A stretch of DNA of 64,000 nt from Terebella lapidaria. Its lineage: Eukaryota > Annelida > Polychaeta > Terebellida > Terebellidae. The position numbers were made by a program, and so were the translations under genes. The stretch is from positions 15,717,809-15,781,808 of the forward strand of contig OX424559.1 of assembly GCA_949152475.1 (NCBI GenBank), given 5' to 3'. Below are positions 33,083 through 44,560 of the stretch, in pieces. Positions within the stretch are counted from its first letter, which is position 1. Each line of letters begins with the position of its first letter. The notes under the pieces are model-generated. The model was not told the DNA's origin. It did not search any database and worked only from the letters and a program-made list of their open reading frames with translations.

Positions 33083-33371
33083 ATGAGGCTACGATTACTG
33101 AAATTATATGTCTGATACATATATTTTTAACCCTCTCGATTGGCAACATTCATAAGAAAAATTGAATGTTTTCAGAATATTGTAGAAAATTCAAAGTCAC
33201 GGATCATCATGGGTTTTGAAAACTTCTGGTTCTCGGTCATTTGCAACCCCCGTTCACGGAGAAATACAGAAGTATTCAACGTCTTCTTCAGATGGTAACC
33301 AACATGAACATAAACACATGAGCATTATCGTCTATGTAGGACACAAGTTCACAACACTGTTGAGACACATT

Positions 33372-33625
33372 CCTATTTCCAGGGGCGGATCCAGGAAGAT
33401 CTGTTATGGGGGGTCCAGGCAATACTGACTAGAGCGATCGAGCGAAGCGAGAGAGCATTTCGGTCTGAGGATCTGGGGGGCGGCGTAAGCCCCCCAGGAA
33501 AAAATGGAAATTTATAGTTTTTATAGCACCTCTGGTGCTATTTTAGGGGTCCTGTATAGTTATTAAAAAAGAAAATTCAGGGGTCTAGGGGGGGGGGGGG
33601 GGCGGGATTGGGCCCCATAGGCCTT
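33372..33625. repeat. dispersed-repeat fragment with CAGGGGCGGATCC start
   Basis: It begins CAGGGGCGGATCCAGGA, a start like that of many hAT/MITE families, has GGGGGGCGGCGTAAGCC and a GCACCTCTGGTGC palindrome, and ends near a G15 run at 33588-33602. No matching inverted end was found, so it is probably truncated. Confidence 0.45.
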
Positions 33626-34509
33626 GTGGCTAAACATGATTTTTGGGTAAATATCACATGATCACTATTTATCCATTATACAAAATAACAGGAAGCAATA
33701 TTCCGAGCTCTAGCCACTTGCTTTATCAACAGTTAAAGCATTATTATTATTTAATCTGAGTGTATATTGCTTGTTATATATACTGTAAACCAAATAATTT
33801 TTCGCGGCCAATAATATCCACAATTTGTGGCAGCATACCCTTTTCGGCAGAAAAATGGGAATAAAAGTAACTAAGCGTTTCCAGAAGATGGTAATTGGTC
33901 GGGAAAAAAATACACAAATTTATTGACAGGTCGTTCAAGATATGAAAATAAATATAAATTATTGTTATATATATATATATATACTAGAATATATCAATTT
34001 AAGTACCTCAGCAAACTACCTAAGCAAAAAAAAAAGACAAAAGACTGGCTAGGAACAGCGATCACCTTTCAGCAAGGAAAGTCCTTGTAATAAATATAGA
34101 ATACCACAAACACGTAATATACCTCAATCTGGCCTTCACTGCTTCACAAGCCGTCAATCGTATCCACCCATAGTTCTTTTTAAAAATATTTTTGTTGGGC
34201 GAACCTATTTTTGTACATATATATGCCGTGCAGCTTAGCTATATTGACAATATATATTTACGAATGTTGAGTTCCATTTCTGTATGAGATTGTATGGCAA
34301 GGCTATGTCACACGCTTTCTATTACACCATTCCTGGACCAGATATGGGGGCGTTCCTGCCAGACCACTATCCACATATAGCATCTGTAGACCATGTGGTG
34401 TAATCATCCCCATTTGGGAGTCAAAACGCCAGGAAGTCCGCCAATGACGTACTCGTAAGTGAGTAACTGTGGTCAGCCTGCCCATTGACCACACGGCTCA
34501 CTCATCCTG
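33626..34509. other. non-coding, AT-rich
   Basis: A (TA)n microsatellite lies near 33967-33983. A GC-richer stretch at 34300-34505 contains an ACCATGTGGT-like palindrome and a GGTCAGCC...GACCACAC phrase. I recognise no gene. Confidence 0.4.
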
Positions 34510-35329
34510 GGTGGAGATCTTAAGCATGTAAATAACACATTGCGGTGAAATTGTAGGCGTTATATTGGTTATGTGAGAACAATACAAACACACGCTCAAG
34601 AATTTAACCACCGGAGCGCTAGATGTTTACTGTACTTAGTAAAGTAGGCACCGATCGATATCGTCTTCACAGTTTATTAGTCTTGTATGATTGCTTATTA
34701 ATGATCAACAATTATTGAAGTAATATATTTCCACCATTAACAATCGTTTATTAATCATTGTGTTTCGAAACGCATATATATTTTATTGCCTATAGTGCTG
34801 TGCGACTTGGCCGAAAGTCATGTAGGTGAAATAATAACAGAAAAAATATGGTTTGAGTCATTCTCAGAATTGCAGATTCGGGATAGTAATTTATCGGTGA
34901 TTTACATGGAACGCTAGGACCATATTATCAGTAATAACCACGCAACACGTGATATCCATTTTAAAAAAAATATATATTGAAAATCATATGATAAATGATC
35001 ACATATAACTGAGCATTGTGAACCTCCGTTCAATTTTATTAAATGTGTTTCGATGTGAATTTGTCGTTCAAAAGTAAAATTATACATGTACAGAAATATT
35101 TTCGTATATCATGCAAACAAACATTTTGCGAGACAGACATGATCCGATAAGCTGATGTCGCCGATTGGTTCCGTCGTCCGCTCGTGCGAAATCTTAGAAT
35201 CTGTATGATGATATTTCTGGAATATTTTTCGTATATGTACTTTACGGGAATCTCAGTGGTATTTTGGATACATAGGTAACATTCTGCAGGCTTTTGGGAT
35301 CATTTAACATGAAAGTGTCAGGGCCTATT

Positions 35330-35630
35330 CGGGGTTTGCCCAATTTGAGAGTCAGCATTCCTACTTGCTCGGCTATTGGGGATTCTCCATAAGCTCAATG
35401 ATAGAGTGTCAGACTATTGTTCGTTGGTTCCTGAGTCGGATCCCCCCTCAAGCAAGTGGATTTTCCGAACCCCAAAATATTGGCGCCCGCTTTTTATTGC
35501 TTGAATCTCGGGGCCGAGTTTCCCGAACAGGGAGGGATGGGTGCCAGGACCCCCATTCGAGTTCGCTCAATTCGATAGTCAGCATTGCTACCAGCTCGGG
35601 TAGTGGAGTTTCCTTTTAGCACACTTGGTA
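35330..35630. repeat. two-unit repeat of about 230 bp
   Basis: GAGAGTCAGCATTCCTACTTG (near 35347) recurs as GATAGTCAGCATTGCTACCAG (near 35574) with similar flanks. Between them lie AGCTCAATGATAGAG, which loosely resembles a tRNA A box, and TTGGCGCCCGC, which resembles an LTR-element primer site. Neither supports a gene on its own. Confidence 0.4.
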
Positions 35631-36095
35631 GTGTTCGAATATACAAACGACCATTCAACGAAAGTTATTTTCGTTGAATGATCTATGTAAATATATTTAC
35701 AATTTCTTCTGGGCTTCAGAGGACAGAAATGTCATAACTAAAATGAGTTCACCTTGAATGAGATGACACTCCTCGGTCTCTACCCTGAAAATAAAAACGG
35801 TCTCAATCCTATATACCAACACGCGATTCAAATAGATATTCCCCACTCTCCTCCATCAATATTAAGCATGGCTCTTAAGGTTTCAAATTCGAGATATTAA
35901 GATCCAAGAGATTTAAAGTTTCAAAGGTGTGAGACGGATTAAAAGGTACGAGCATATGTTTTCTGTTTACGAGCAGTATTAAGGTAAGAATCACATACAC
36001 TTCCATTGTAATGTTTTGCTGGAAAATACTTGCCAAAAGTTGTTCAATTTCCGAATAAATTTATTATGTGAAAGCCTTGTATATGACCCAAAATA
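35631..36095. other. no recognised feature
   Basis: A short palindrome around 35655-35680 (TCAACGAAAGTTATTTTCGTTGA). Otherwise AT-rich non-coding sequence. Confidence 0.4.
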
Positions 36096-36099
36096 TTTT

Positions 36100-36935
36100 A
36101 AAAAATTAGCCCTAGGGCTAAGAAAGGTTATCAGACAACATATATTTTAGATAATAGCCTTTTGTCCCGTGACCTTGAAAAAAATATCATTGGTCAATTC
36201 AACGTCACGAGAATGTTCAGCATATATAATTTCTAGTATGTTCACATTCCTAAGCTGTAAAGTTGATAATAAGCGAGATGTCAGCCATTTTGTGATCTGA
36301 CCTTGGAAATGAGGTCAAAGGTCAAGTTCAAATTCATGAGAATATTCGGACTATATCATTTCTCTACGTCACAATTCAATTCCTCAGCTGTAAAGTCGAT
36401 AATTAGCGAGATATTAGCCATTTTGTCCTGTGACCTTGAATATGAGGTCAAAGATTAAATTCAAGGTCACGAGAATATTCAGCATATATCATTTCCTATA
36501 TGTCCACAATTGATTCTAGGCAAGATTTTAGGCATAATTTTTCCCATTATAAATCATAGGAGAATTTAACATGGGGAAGTCCCATTTGGGCCGAGTTTGG
36601 GCCAACATGGCCCACTTCAAGCGAATCAAGGGTAACGAAACTTATACACACCACAGGAGCATATATAGGGACAGCTATTTAACAGTAAGAGAAAAAGTTA
36701 CCAAACAGGTTTTGAGAAAACGTCCATCAAAGTCCAAAATTAGACATTTTTCATAAAATAAAAGTCGAAAAAAATTGCGAAAATCATAAACCCAAAAAAT
36801 ACCTCCCTCTCAGATTATTTTTAGGTATTTTTGTTCAAAATATCAGAAAGAGTCGACTGTAAACTTTAAAGGTAAACATGTAGACGGACGACGGACAACG
36901 ACATGCCAATAGGTTATCGGACCAACGGTAACATA
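36100..36935 (+). mobile_element. GTTACCGGAC-family element, copy 2 (short)
   Basis: It starts TTAGCCCTAGGGCTAAG then AAAGGTTATCAGAC, and ends GCCAATAGGTTATCGGACC. It contains about three 134-bp-type units (near 36168, 36297 and 36427), the AACATGGGGAAGTCCCATTTGG segment and the CCATCAAAGTCCAAAATTAG stretch, in the same order as copy 1. It is non-coding. Confidence 0.72.
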
Positions 36936-39320
36936 AAAATAACATATGTTGTAGGAATAGATCCTTCGGCATGAGCACTTGATTGACACCTGGCGAATAC
37001 CTCGACAAACAAAGGACAAACAAAAGGGCCGATATACTCAATTGTGCCTCCGCCCAGTGGAAGCTTGTTTCATCTTGGAAACTTACTAGTACATGTAGGA
37101 AGGGAAATGGTTGTCACACAAGCATAAAAACTTGAAAAGAGCCTTTCTACATCATAACTTGTGTATTTTGAGCAGATACTGTGATTATAAAATTAATATA
37201 GAACCTTGATGTTCCGGTTTGATCATATAAGGAAATCGACACGGGTCGATAACCTCAAAGAGAAGTATACGTAACTATTTTTTCATGTGAGTCAAACACT
37301 CCAAAGTGGGTGCGTCCGACTAGAAACTGCGATTTTTTATGTCATATCTGAAATATATGCATTTATTCTTATCTTGCGATGAACGGTCTTACATGTATAT
37401 CTTGAAGATATCTTTTATTGCTTTATGACCACCATAAAATTCACCGCAAAAGTGGTTTAGTATTGAAGCACTTGAGAACGTAAGTGGACATCCAGGCCTC
37501 AGTTGAAGTGATTCACTGTTATACTGGTCGAGTTGCAAGTGGTGTCACGAGCATCAAATGCTTTGTAAATTATAACATGTTAAATTCCATGAAAGGCAAT
37601 AAAATTGAGTACATTAAGTGTGTTGCATAAAATATGCTGTCATAAAAACTGCATGTTTAATGATAACGCATTTTTAATGAAACATAGAATATGAAAAAAA
37701 AAACTGATCAGCCGTATTGATAGAGAACCTTCCGGTAATTTACATGTTACTAAATTGCGGACTGTGAAGTTAGAAGTGAATTGAACTAAACACCGGCAGA
37801 TAAAATAAGTATTGTAAAGATATATACATGCCTGTGTTTTTATGTGTGCTATTACATTTGATTTTGTAAAGAGTATAACCAATTATTGATAACGTGAAGC
37901 TTGTGTTGTAGCAAGAACTAGTAGGCATTATCCTTCAAGAGGATAAATGTGTAAATATTTAAATTTCACATTCATATTTCTCGCATAAATGATGAATGGA
38001 TGATATTTCATATGTTATCACTTCAATAAATACACATTCCATCGAAAAATTTGTATCTTACTGTGCGAACACAAGTTTTTAAACTGTGCCCCCCCCCCCC
38101 CCACACACACACTCAGAAATATACACAATATACATTGCTACTCCCCCCCCCCCCTCAAACCACACAAACCAGCAATAGGTCATACATAATTTTCAGTATA
38201 CCTGAAGGTACTCCTGATGAAAAGAAAAAATTGGATCAGGCGTGGAGTGTGTGCCTTGATCTGGATCCATCAATGCAATATTCAAACATAAATATTGCTA
38301 GTGCTGGTGAGCATTATTGTTCGTATGTATTGTCTACATAAGCGCACGCATCTGAATACTGTTGGCACTCGGCACCATGCCCAGCTAGATTGCCATTTTT
38401 TAAATTAGTGATGGACGGTGTTTATGGGCACTCATATGTCCCGTTTCTTTTACACATTTACCGATTTTGCATTATCCCACAAATGTTCAATTCACTGGAG
38501 CGCTTACGGCACATTTAATGATTTTGCTCAATTCCTTTTCTTTATCGAGTTCTGCATCAAATATGTATTTTCTGCATAATATTCTGTGCTTGTTTTTGTG
38601 AGGTTAGAATTTAATGAAAATTCTTACTAAAAATGCATGTTTTATGGAACCTGCCATCAAAATTGCATTCTTGATAAACAAGATTGAGATTTGATTAAAG
38701 AAAAGTTTATTAAAAATGCATTTTTTATGAAATGGGCCATTAAAGATGCATTTTTAAATGAAACGGCATGTTTAATACAAAATACCTCATATTCTATGAT
38801 TCATTTGAAATGTGTAGATATTCAATGAATCAATGAATGTTGATAACGAATAAATTAAAAGCTTTGTAGATCTACATCTATAGACTATGTACCTTTCATT
38901 GGATAGTTTTGTTCAAATAATCTTTACTTTGTTTCAGAACATGTAATCAGTACAACTCTGTTTATTAGATAAATAGTGTTTCATATTCAGGCCGTATCGA
39001 GTAGTAGATCTATCGAAAATTTACCAAATAATTTTTTTATTGCTAGATATACTTGTTTGGAATAATAGTGGTTCTCATAAACATCTAAATTCGATATAAT
39101 AATTATCATAATAATTCATTTCTTATACTGTAGAGTTATAGATTTAGTACTCAAAAACACATATTCATAGATCTGATAGACAACTCTAATCATGACTGGA
39201 TATATACCAAGACATTGATCGATATCTATCAAATATTCAGGGGAATTGTTGCCATTTCAGTTATAACCTGAATAGCAATTTTGATATGTGGAAGATAAAT
39301 ACTTTATCTATATCATTAAA
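36936..39320. other. non-coding with C-runs and a possible LINE ORF1 scrap
   Basis: Poly-C tracts at 38087-38102 and 38143-38154 flank CA repeats. The plus-strand frame at about 38160-38340 contains YIIFSIPEGTPDEKKKLDQ, which resembles the start of a LINE ORF1 RNA-binding domain; the support is weak. Repeated TTAATAAAAATGCAT-like phrases occur near 38620-38770. Nothing else is recognised. Confidence 0.35.
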
Positions 39321-39332
39321 TGTGCTTAAGTA

Positions 39333-41092
39333 TTGGAAAATACTTACAAATGCAATCAATCCGAACAGAACGAAACCCTTTTGCCACAATTCTTCAATAT
39401 CAATAATAACCTGGTATCAGGCAACATGAATATTGCTCAAGCATTTAATAGATTTTTTGCCGAAATTGGTGTTAAAACAAGTAATAGCATACCACTTACA
39501 AACATATCCTATAAGGACTATCTCTAAACACCATACAAATCAAGCATGTTTATTGAACCTGTCACACCACTAGAAGTACTGAATGTAGTATCTAAACTCA
39601 AACCCAAAACTAGTTATGGTCATGACCTTATCCCAATGAAAATAATAAAGAAAAACATTCATAATATCCATATAGCACTGACACACATAATAAATAGATC
39701 ATTACTGAAAGGCATAGTCCCCAATACCCTTAAAATTGGTAAAGTGGTTCCAAGCCATAAATCCGGTGACAACACAATTCGAAATAACTATAGACCAATT
39801 AGCTTATTACCTTCATTTCCCAAAATTTTTGAGAAAATTGTTTTCAACAAAATCACAGATTACTTCCAGAAATAAAACAATATTTTCTATAATCACCAGT
39901 ATGGTTTCAGATCCAGTCACAGTACAATCCAGTCAATTTTGCACTTAATTAACGACTGTCCAGAAGCAAACAATGTGTCACCCAAGGAATCTAAAATAGC
40001 CATACTGTGTGATCTTTGATGTGATAAACAGAGATATACTTCTAACCAAAATTGATTACTATGGACTAAGAGGCAAAATTAAAGACTGGTTAACAAACTA
40101 TTTGACTATGCGTACCAAATATGCTTTTGATTATTCAGTTTCTGAAAAATTACTTATGGATTATGGTGTAGCACAGGGATGAATACTCGGCCCTCTTCTG
40201 TATCTCATCTATGTAAATGATTCTGATAGTAGTATAGACAATTTGTATCTCAGTGCAAATAATGAAGTTATTAATCTATATAATTGGTTTTGTACAAATA
40301 GATTATCATTGAATGCCAAAAAAAATACGTCCACATCAGATCACCCAGAGCAAACATCAATTTATGAAACAATGATATATCTATAAATGGCACAGTCCTT
40401 GGAAGAGTTGGTCAAGACCAAATAGAAACTAGTATTAAGTTTTTAGGTGTCAAAATACATGTAGATGATCATCTCTCTTGGGGAGACCACATTAAAAATA
40501 TAAATACTAAAATATCTCGTGCCCTATTTATTATTAGGCAACTTTCTTCCACAGAAGTTTTCTTTTCTCTAATTCATCGATATCTTATTCATGGCTTGTT
40601 AGTATGGGGTAATGCCTCCACATCACTTATAAATTTCATTTCGATATTGCCAGAACGAGTAATCAGAGCTATAGGTGGGGCTAATTATAATAGTCATACT
40701 GAGCCATTGTTAAGAAACTAATATTCTCAAACTCTCAGATCAGTATGTATGTGAAATTACCCTATTTATATCTTAAAAATAAACTACCTGCAACTTTCAA
40801 TGACATGTTTGTTGTTAATCATGAAATTCGAACACACCATAACACCAGACAATCAGAGCAGCTTTATGTCCGACGTGCCACAAGTGACTCTGCTCATAGG
40901 TTCCTTATTTTCAAATTTCTTCACATCTGGAATGAATGGCAATCACCCTTGCCAGATCATAACTTCATGTCAATAAATCAAATAAAAACATATCTCAGAC
41001 ACGCAATGCTATCCAATTATAAAAACAATGTATGGTGTTCAAACCCTGCCTGCAAAGACTGTATGTGGACTTACAACCAATGTCATCTCTAA
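39333..41092 (+). pseudogene. decayed LINE reverse transcriptase
   Basis: Successive plus-strand frames show a pre-RT segment (IAQAFNRFFAEIG, stop at 39525), RT start motifs (KPKTSYGHDLIPMKII and NYRPISLLPSFPKIFEKIV, stop at 39873), YGFRSSHST (near 39900), an interrupted AQG*ILGPLLYLIYVND (near 40170-40220), and a C-terminal domain (40745-41092) ending in a CxxCxxC-like tail. The YADD region appears deleted near 40230. It is a plain LINE of a different family from the CR1 at 15-21 kb and resembles the fragment at 57.8 kb. Confidence 0.82.
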
Positions 41093-41795
41093 TCATAACG
41101 GGGCTAATATGTATCATAACGTATGCATGTATCATGACGTATGCATGCACATCTTGAAATTGTATATTGATGGGCATTACATTTTCAAGGGTCTCTAGGG
41201 CGGGAGGGATTCGTGGTTTTGTTTCAAGCATTATGATCTCTGATCGTGACTTGGCCAATATCATTACGTATACATACATACACATGTATCGTTTATTATT
41301 AAATCATCACAGAATCTTCTGTGTATGTCTTTGTAACTTAGGTCAGGGCACACTAATCTGATGGCCCATTCGCCATTTTTTGTGTGGAAATATATTTTTC
41401 AAGAACATTATGAAATAAATATATTTATATCCATGGCCTTACACTATCAATGATCTCTAGTATGGGTTGGATTCGTGGGTCTTTTTACTACCCACACTAC
41501 TGTTATTCAATAAATTTCCAGCTCATTTTGAAATCGAATCATAAATTCATAGCTCCAATGTTGTTACATGGCTTTTTAACTCTTCCTGGGATACTCAAAC
41601 TTGACAACTGACTTTTACAAACGTACATAAATGTGTGAGTTCACATATCCATAGCTGATATACATGTTGTAATCAACCTTGGAAAGTGTTTGAAAGAAGA
41701 ATCCACAAGTATTGCATCCATAAAACTATCCATGACAGCAAAATAATTTCCCTAGTGACTTATATGCATGTATTTATTCGATCCCCAATTATGAT
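41093..41795. other. no recognised feature
   Basis: AT-rich; GTATGCATGTATCATGACGT is partly repeated near 41115-41145. No gene is supported. Confidence 0.4.
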
Positions 41796-41799
41796 AAAC

Positions 41800-42981
41800 C
41801 ATTTTTTTGTAATGATTTATGCTTTCAAATGAAGTTGAGATCCAACATAATCAAAAATGTTGTCAACAACTGTTGTTGGCAGGGTGTGCCATCATCTTGC
41901 AGAGTGTTTGGTCCCTGTATCTCAGCACGTGTGCTGATGACACCAGGCTGTCACCCAGGATGCCCCTGAAAGTTCTGTGTCGTTTTGATTGTGTGGAGCA
42001 GATTGACCCCTCTGCATGACATGCAATCCCTGACCCCACACCATGACACAACCACCACCAAACTTTACTGGTTCGGCGGCGTTGCCCTGTGGAAGGTACA
42101 CTTTCCGAGCTCTGTGGTGGACGTGACCCCTATTGATGGAGTAGAGGTTGAATTTGGAATCGCCAGTGAATTAAAACCACTGACCAAACCACTCACGTCC
42201 AGACCTAGTAATGACGACAGAAGTCGATCCTCAGCTGCTTGGCTTTGGAGTGAGGCTAAGCTTCTTTCTGGCCACTCTGTCGTTCAAACCGACTGTTTTC
42301 AGAGGTTGGTGCACTCTTGTTCGAGAAGCATGGACACCATGGTCGCTCCAAAGGGCCCACAACTCAAGACCAGTGGCCCGTCTGCTCTGCTTGCAGTGAC
42401 GTACCAGGACTGGTCATCCTGGTCATCCCTGGCAGTGGGTACTGCAGGTCTTCCCGATCTTGGGCTGTCTCCAACATCTCCCGTTCCTGCGTATCAGGCT
42501 ATAGCAAGCCTCGCTGCCTTGCAGGAGTGTCCATCTTCGGCTTAAATTCCCCCTACGGCTCTTCCCGTACTGTTGAAGTCTGCACATCTAGATCGCCCAA
42601 AGTCGGTAAGCTCAGCCATGGTCAGGATCAAGTTGCACTGATGTTTTTTTCAGAACCCGAATCATAACCCCATTGTTGATCAACATATGTTGTGTCATTA
42701 AAAAGGGATATGAATAACAAGCTTCTGAAATGATTTGTGTGCATAATCTTGTGGTGGTGTCTTGAATACTGTGATTTTCTCTACTTTCAACATTCTTACA
42801 TTGAAAGTCACAGATGGGGCATTCTATTCTTTCATATGGGAACTGAAAGTATGCTTCTTCATCTCGTTTATAAGGGCCAGTTATATATTTGGCTTTTGTT
42901 CATGAATATCGTGGCCAGAACACAATGCTCATCACATGAGATAGAAATCCTCTGGGTGGGCCCAAACTTTTGGGGGTGACT
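41800..42981 (-). pseudogene. Tc1-like DNA transposon relic
   Basis: The minus strand shows scattered Tc1 transposase phrases across frames, including VKFGGGCVMVWG-like sequence near 42060 and an AHVLRYRDQTL phrase near 41910. The right end (42951-42981) is a Tc1-type terminus, which inverted reads TACAGTCACCCCCAAAAG then TTTGGGCCCACC. The other end is not found, so the element is truncated at about 41800. Long plus-strand frames here are shadows. Confidence 0.72.
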
Positions 42982-42984
42982 GTA

Positions 42985-44560
42985 TAATCCGGTCATTGAT
43001 AAGTACTGTGCACATGAGTGAACATTGTGTTTTCATTGTATTAGTTAAGTTGTTGTTACATTGACAGTTCGATTAGCCCTAAATATGACCGTTGACCTCT
43101 TGTTGACTGTTTTATGGACGATATTTTAACATGTCAACAGAGAAAAGGTCTTACAGGCAAACTTCTCCAGCAGCGGTAGACACATTTCAGAATGTCCGGT
43201 CGACATGAAATGTTCTTAATTACGCCAACTTGACTTGTTATTCCGGTAACATGTGCATATGGTGACTAGCCTCTGAGCTTTTTTTCCCGCATCCCGACGG
43301 GACACAATGCGCCGAGGATTAGTATACATGTACCAATCGTGCCACAATTGCTCCAGCACGTGCCAGTCACCGTGCCGACCCCTGTCACCACAGGGAACCC
43401 TCCAGTGACAGCATCAGCCACTTTCGCGATTCCGACAGCACACGACGCGCCTAAATTCGGACTACCGATCTCCGATTTGCTTAACTGCAGGTAGCTGCCA
43501 CATGCGGCTGTGCTCCCAACTCCTGTGCCAGACCAGCAACCGTCGCTGACATTGTGCGCGGCACACCCAACCTTCAAGATGAGACACGATGCGCCAAAGA
43601 TCAGTATGCCAATCGCCCAACAGACTGGTACACCGCGTCAGATGTGTCAGACCGCGCCAGACAATCACGGGATAGCAGTGCAGTCCCAAGTGCCTACAGG
43701 TAATCAGTATGCCGATATTCTCAACTCACAGACGTTCCTTCACACAGCGGTATACTGATGTCTTTGTTGCCCACTACGACCTTTTCGCCAACGTGCAATA
43801 AATGGGTGTCCAACCCGCGTGCCTACATTCCATCAAGGGGTTCCAACCCACGCACCCATGCTACATGGAGGGGTGTCCGCGCCACTACCAATTCGGCAAA
43901 CATGCTCACACCCAACGTCGCCATGTTGAGCTGAATCAGATTTCAAGTCATGGCAGTGCATGTCGTGATAACCCAATTCATTTGCAGAAATGAATGAACA
44001 CTCATGCCATAAATAACATTCGTGCTATGAACTATAATCCGGTCATTGATCAGTACTTGTGCAATAGCATGTCATGTCGTGATTATATCTATGTCCAGCA
44101 AAATGAATATAATTCGTTTCCATTCAGGGAAAGATGAAGATTCTATAACATACATTTTTGTGCCTAGAACTCTAATCCTGGTTACTGACAAGTGTCGATC
44201 TTGAAAAAAATTCTGTTCTCCTAAGAACGTTGAGGAACAGTTTGATTTCATTCCATCCAAAAAATATTTGTGGTGCTACGTTCTTATCGTGTCTTATATA
44301 TGTTTTACATGCCATGTTTCATCGTAGCTTGACTATAAACGGACCGAATGACTGACGACTTACACTTACATCACAGTACCCTGACCAATTGGACATCACG
44401 CACACAGACATGTTCAGACACGCTACCCTGTTTGGCGCGAAATACTCATACATAGTCAGACACCCACATTTCCCTGGGATTTCTAGGTTTGGCATTCCTT
44501 GAGTGAACATGTGTTTTCACTGTATTAGTTGAGTTGTTGTTACATTGACAGTTTGATGTA
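42985..44560. repeat. locally duplicated flanks around a GC-rich island
   Basis: AATCCGGTCATTGATAAGTAC at 42986 recurs as AATCCGGTCATTGATCAGTAC at 44036. The continuation GAGTGAACATTGTGTTTTCA (43017) recurs at 44503 with GTTGTTACATTGACAGTT in both. The second copy is split by about 440 bp. This is a small tandem duplication or the remains of a composite element. Confidence 0.6.
43260..43950. other. GC-rich island with repeated peptide-like motif, unidentified
   Basis: It is much richer in GC than its surroundings. Three plus-strand segments resemble each other at peptide level (HNAPRISIHVPI, HDAPKFGLPI and HDAPKISMPIAQQ). On the minus strand the same DNA reads Gly/Ala/Cys-rich phrases (ILIFGASC, PNLGASCAVG, ILILGALCPVG) that look membrane-like. 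AG|GT splice-like sites occur near 43491 and 43698. It may be a decayed exon or a transposon part. I do not recognise a family or know the strand. Confidence 0.3.

Larger units (their letters stand above)
26118..35315 (+). repeat. segmental duplication, copy B (expanded)
   Basis: It matches copy A (11085-14825) in order and orientation through blocks 26118-26416, 27653-28076, 29353-29470, 30220-30365, 34510-34620 and 35104-35315. The intervening segments are insertions: a P-like element, a CACGGTG-ended element, a 9-bp-TSD MITE and the 72-bp-unit element, several with target duplications that match the uninterrupted sequence in copy A. The sequence 32.9-34.5 kb has no counterpart in copy A. 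Confidence 0.85.

Noticed and set aside
35385-35450. tRNA gene or tRNA-derived SINE suggested by AGCTCAATGATAGAG
   Set aside because: Only an A-box-like phrase fits; no cloverleaf could be drawn and the B-box region is poor.
35483-35495. Primer-binding-site-like TTGGCGCCCGC implying an LTR element
   Set aside because: No TG...CA-bounded LTR ends just before it and no coding remnants follow.
41985-42545. 186-codon plus-strand frame
   Set aside because: It is antisense to a decayed Tc1-like transposase that explains the sequence better.
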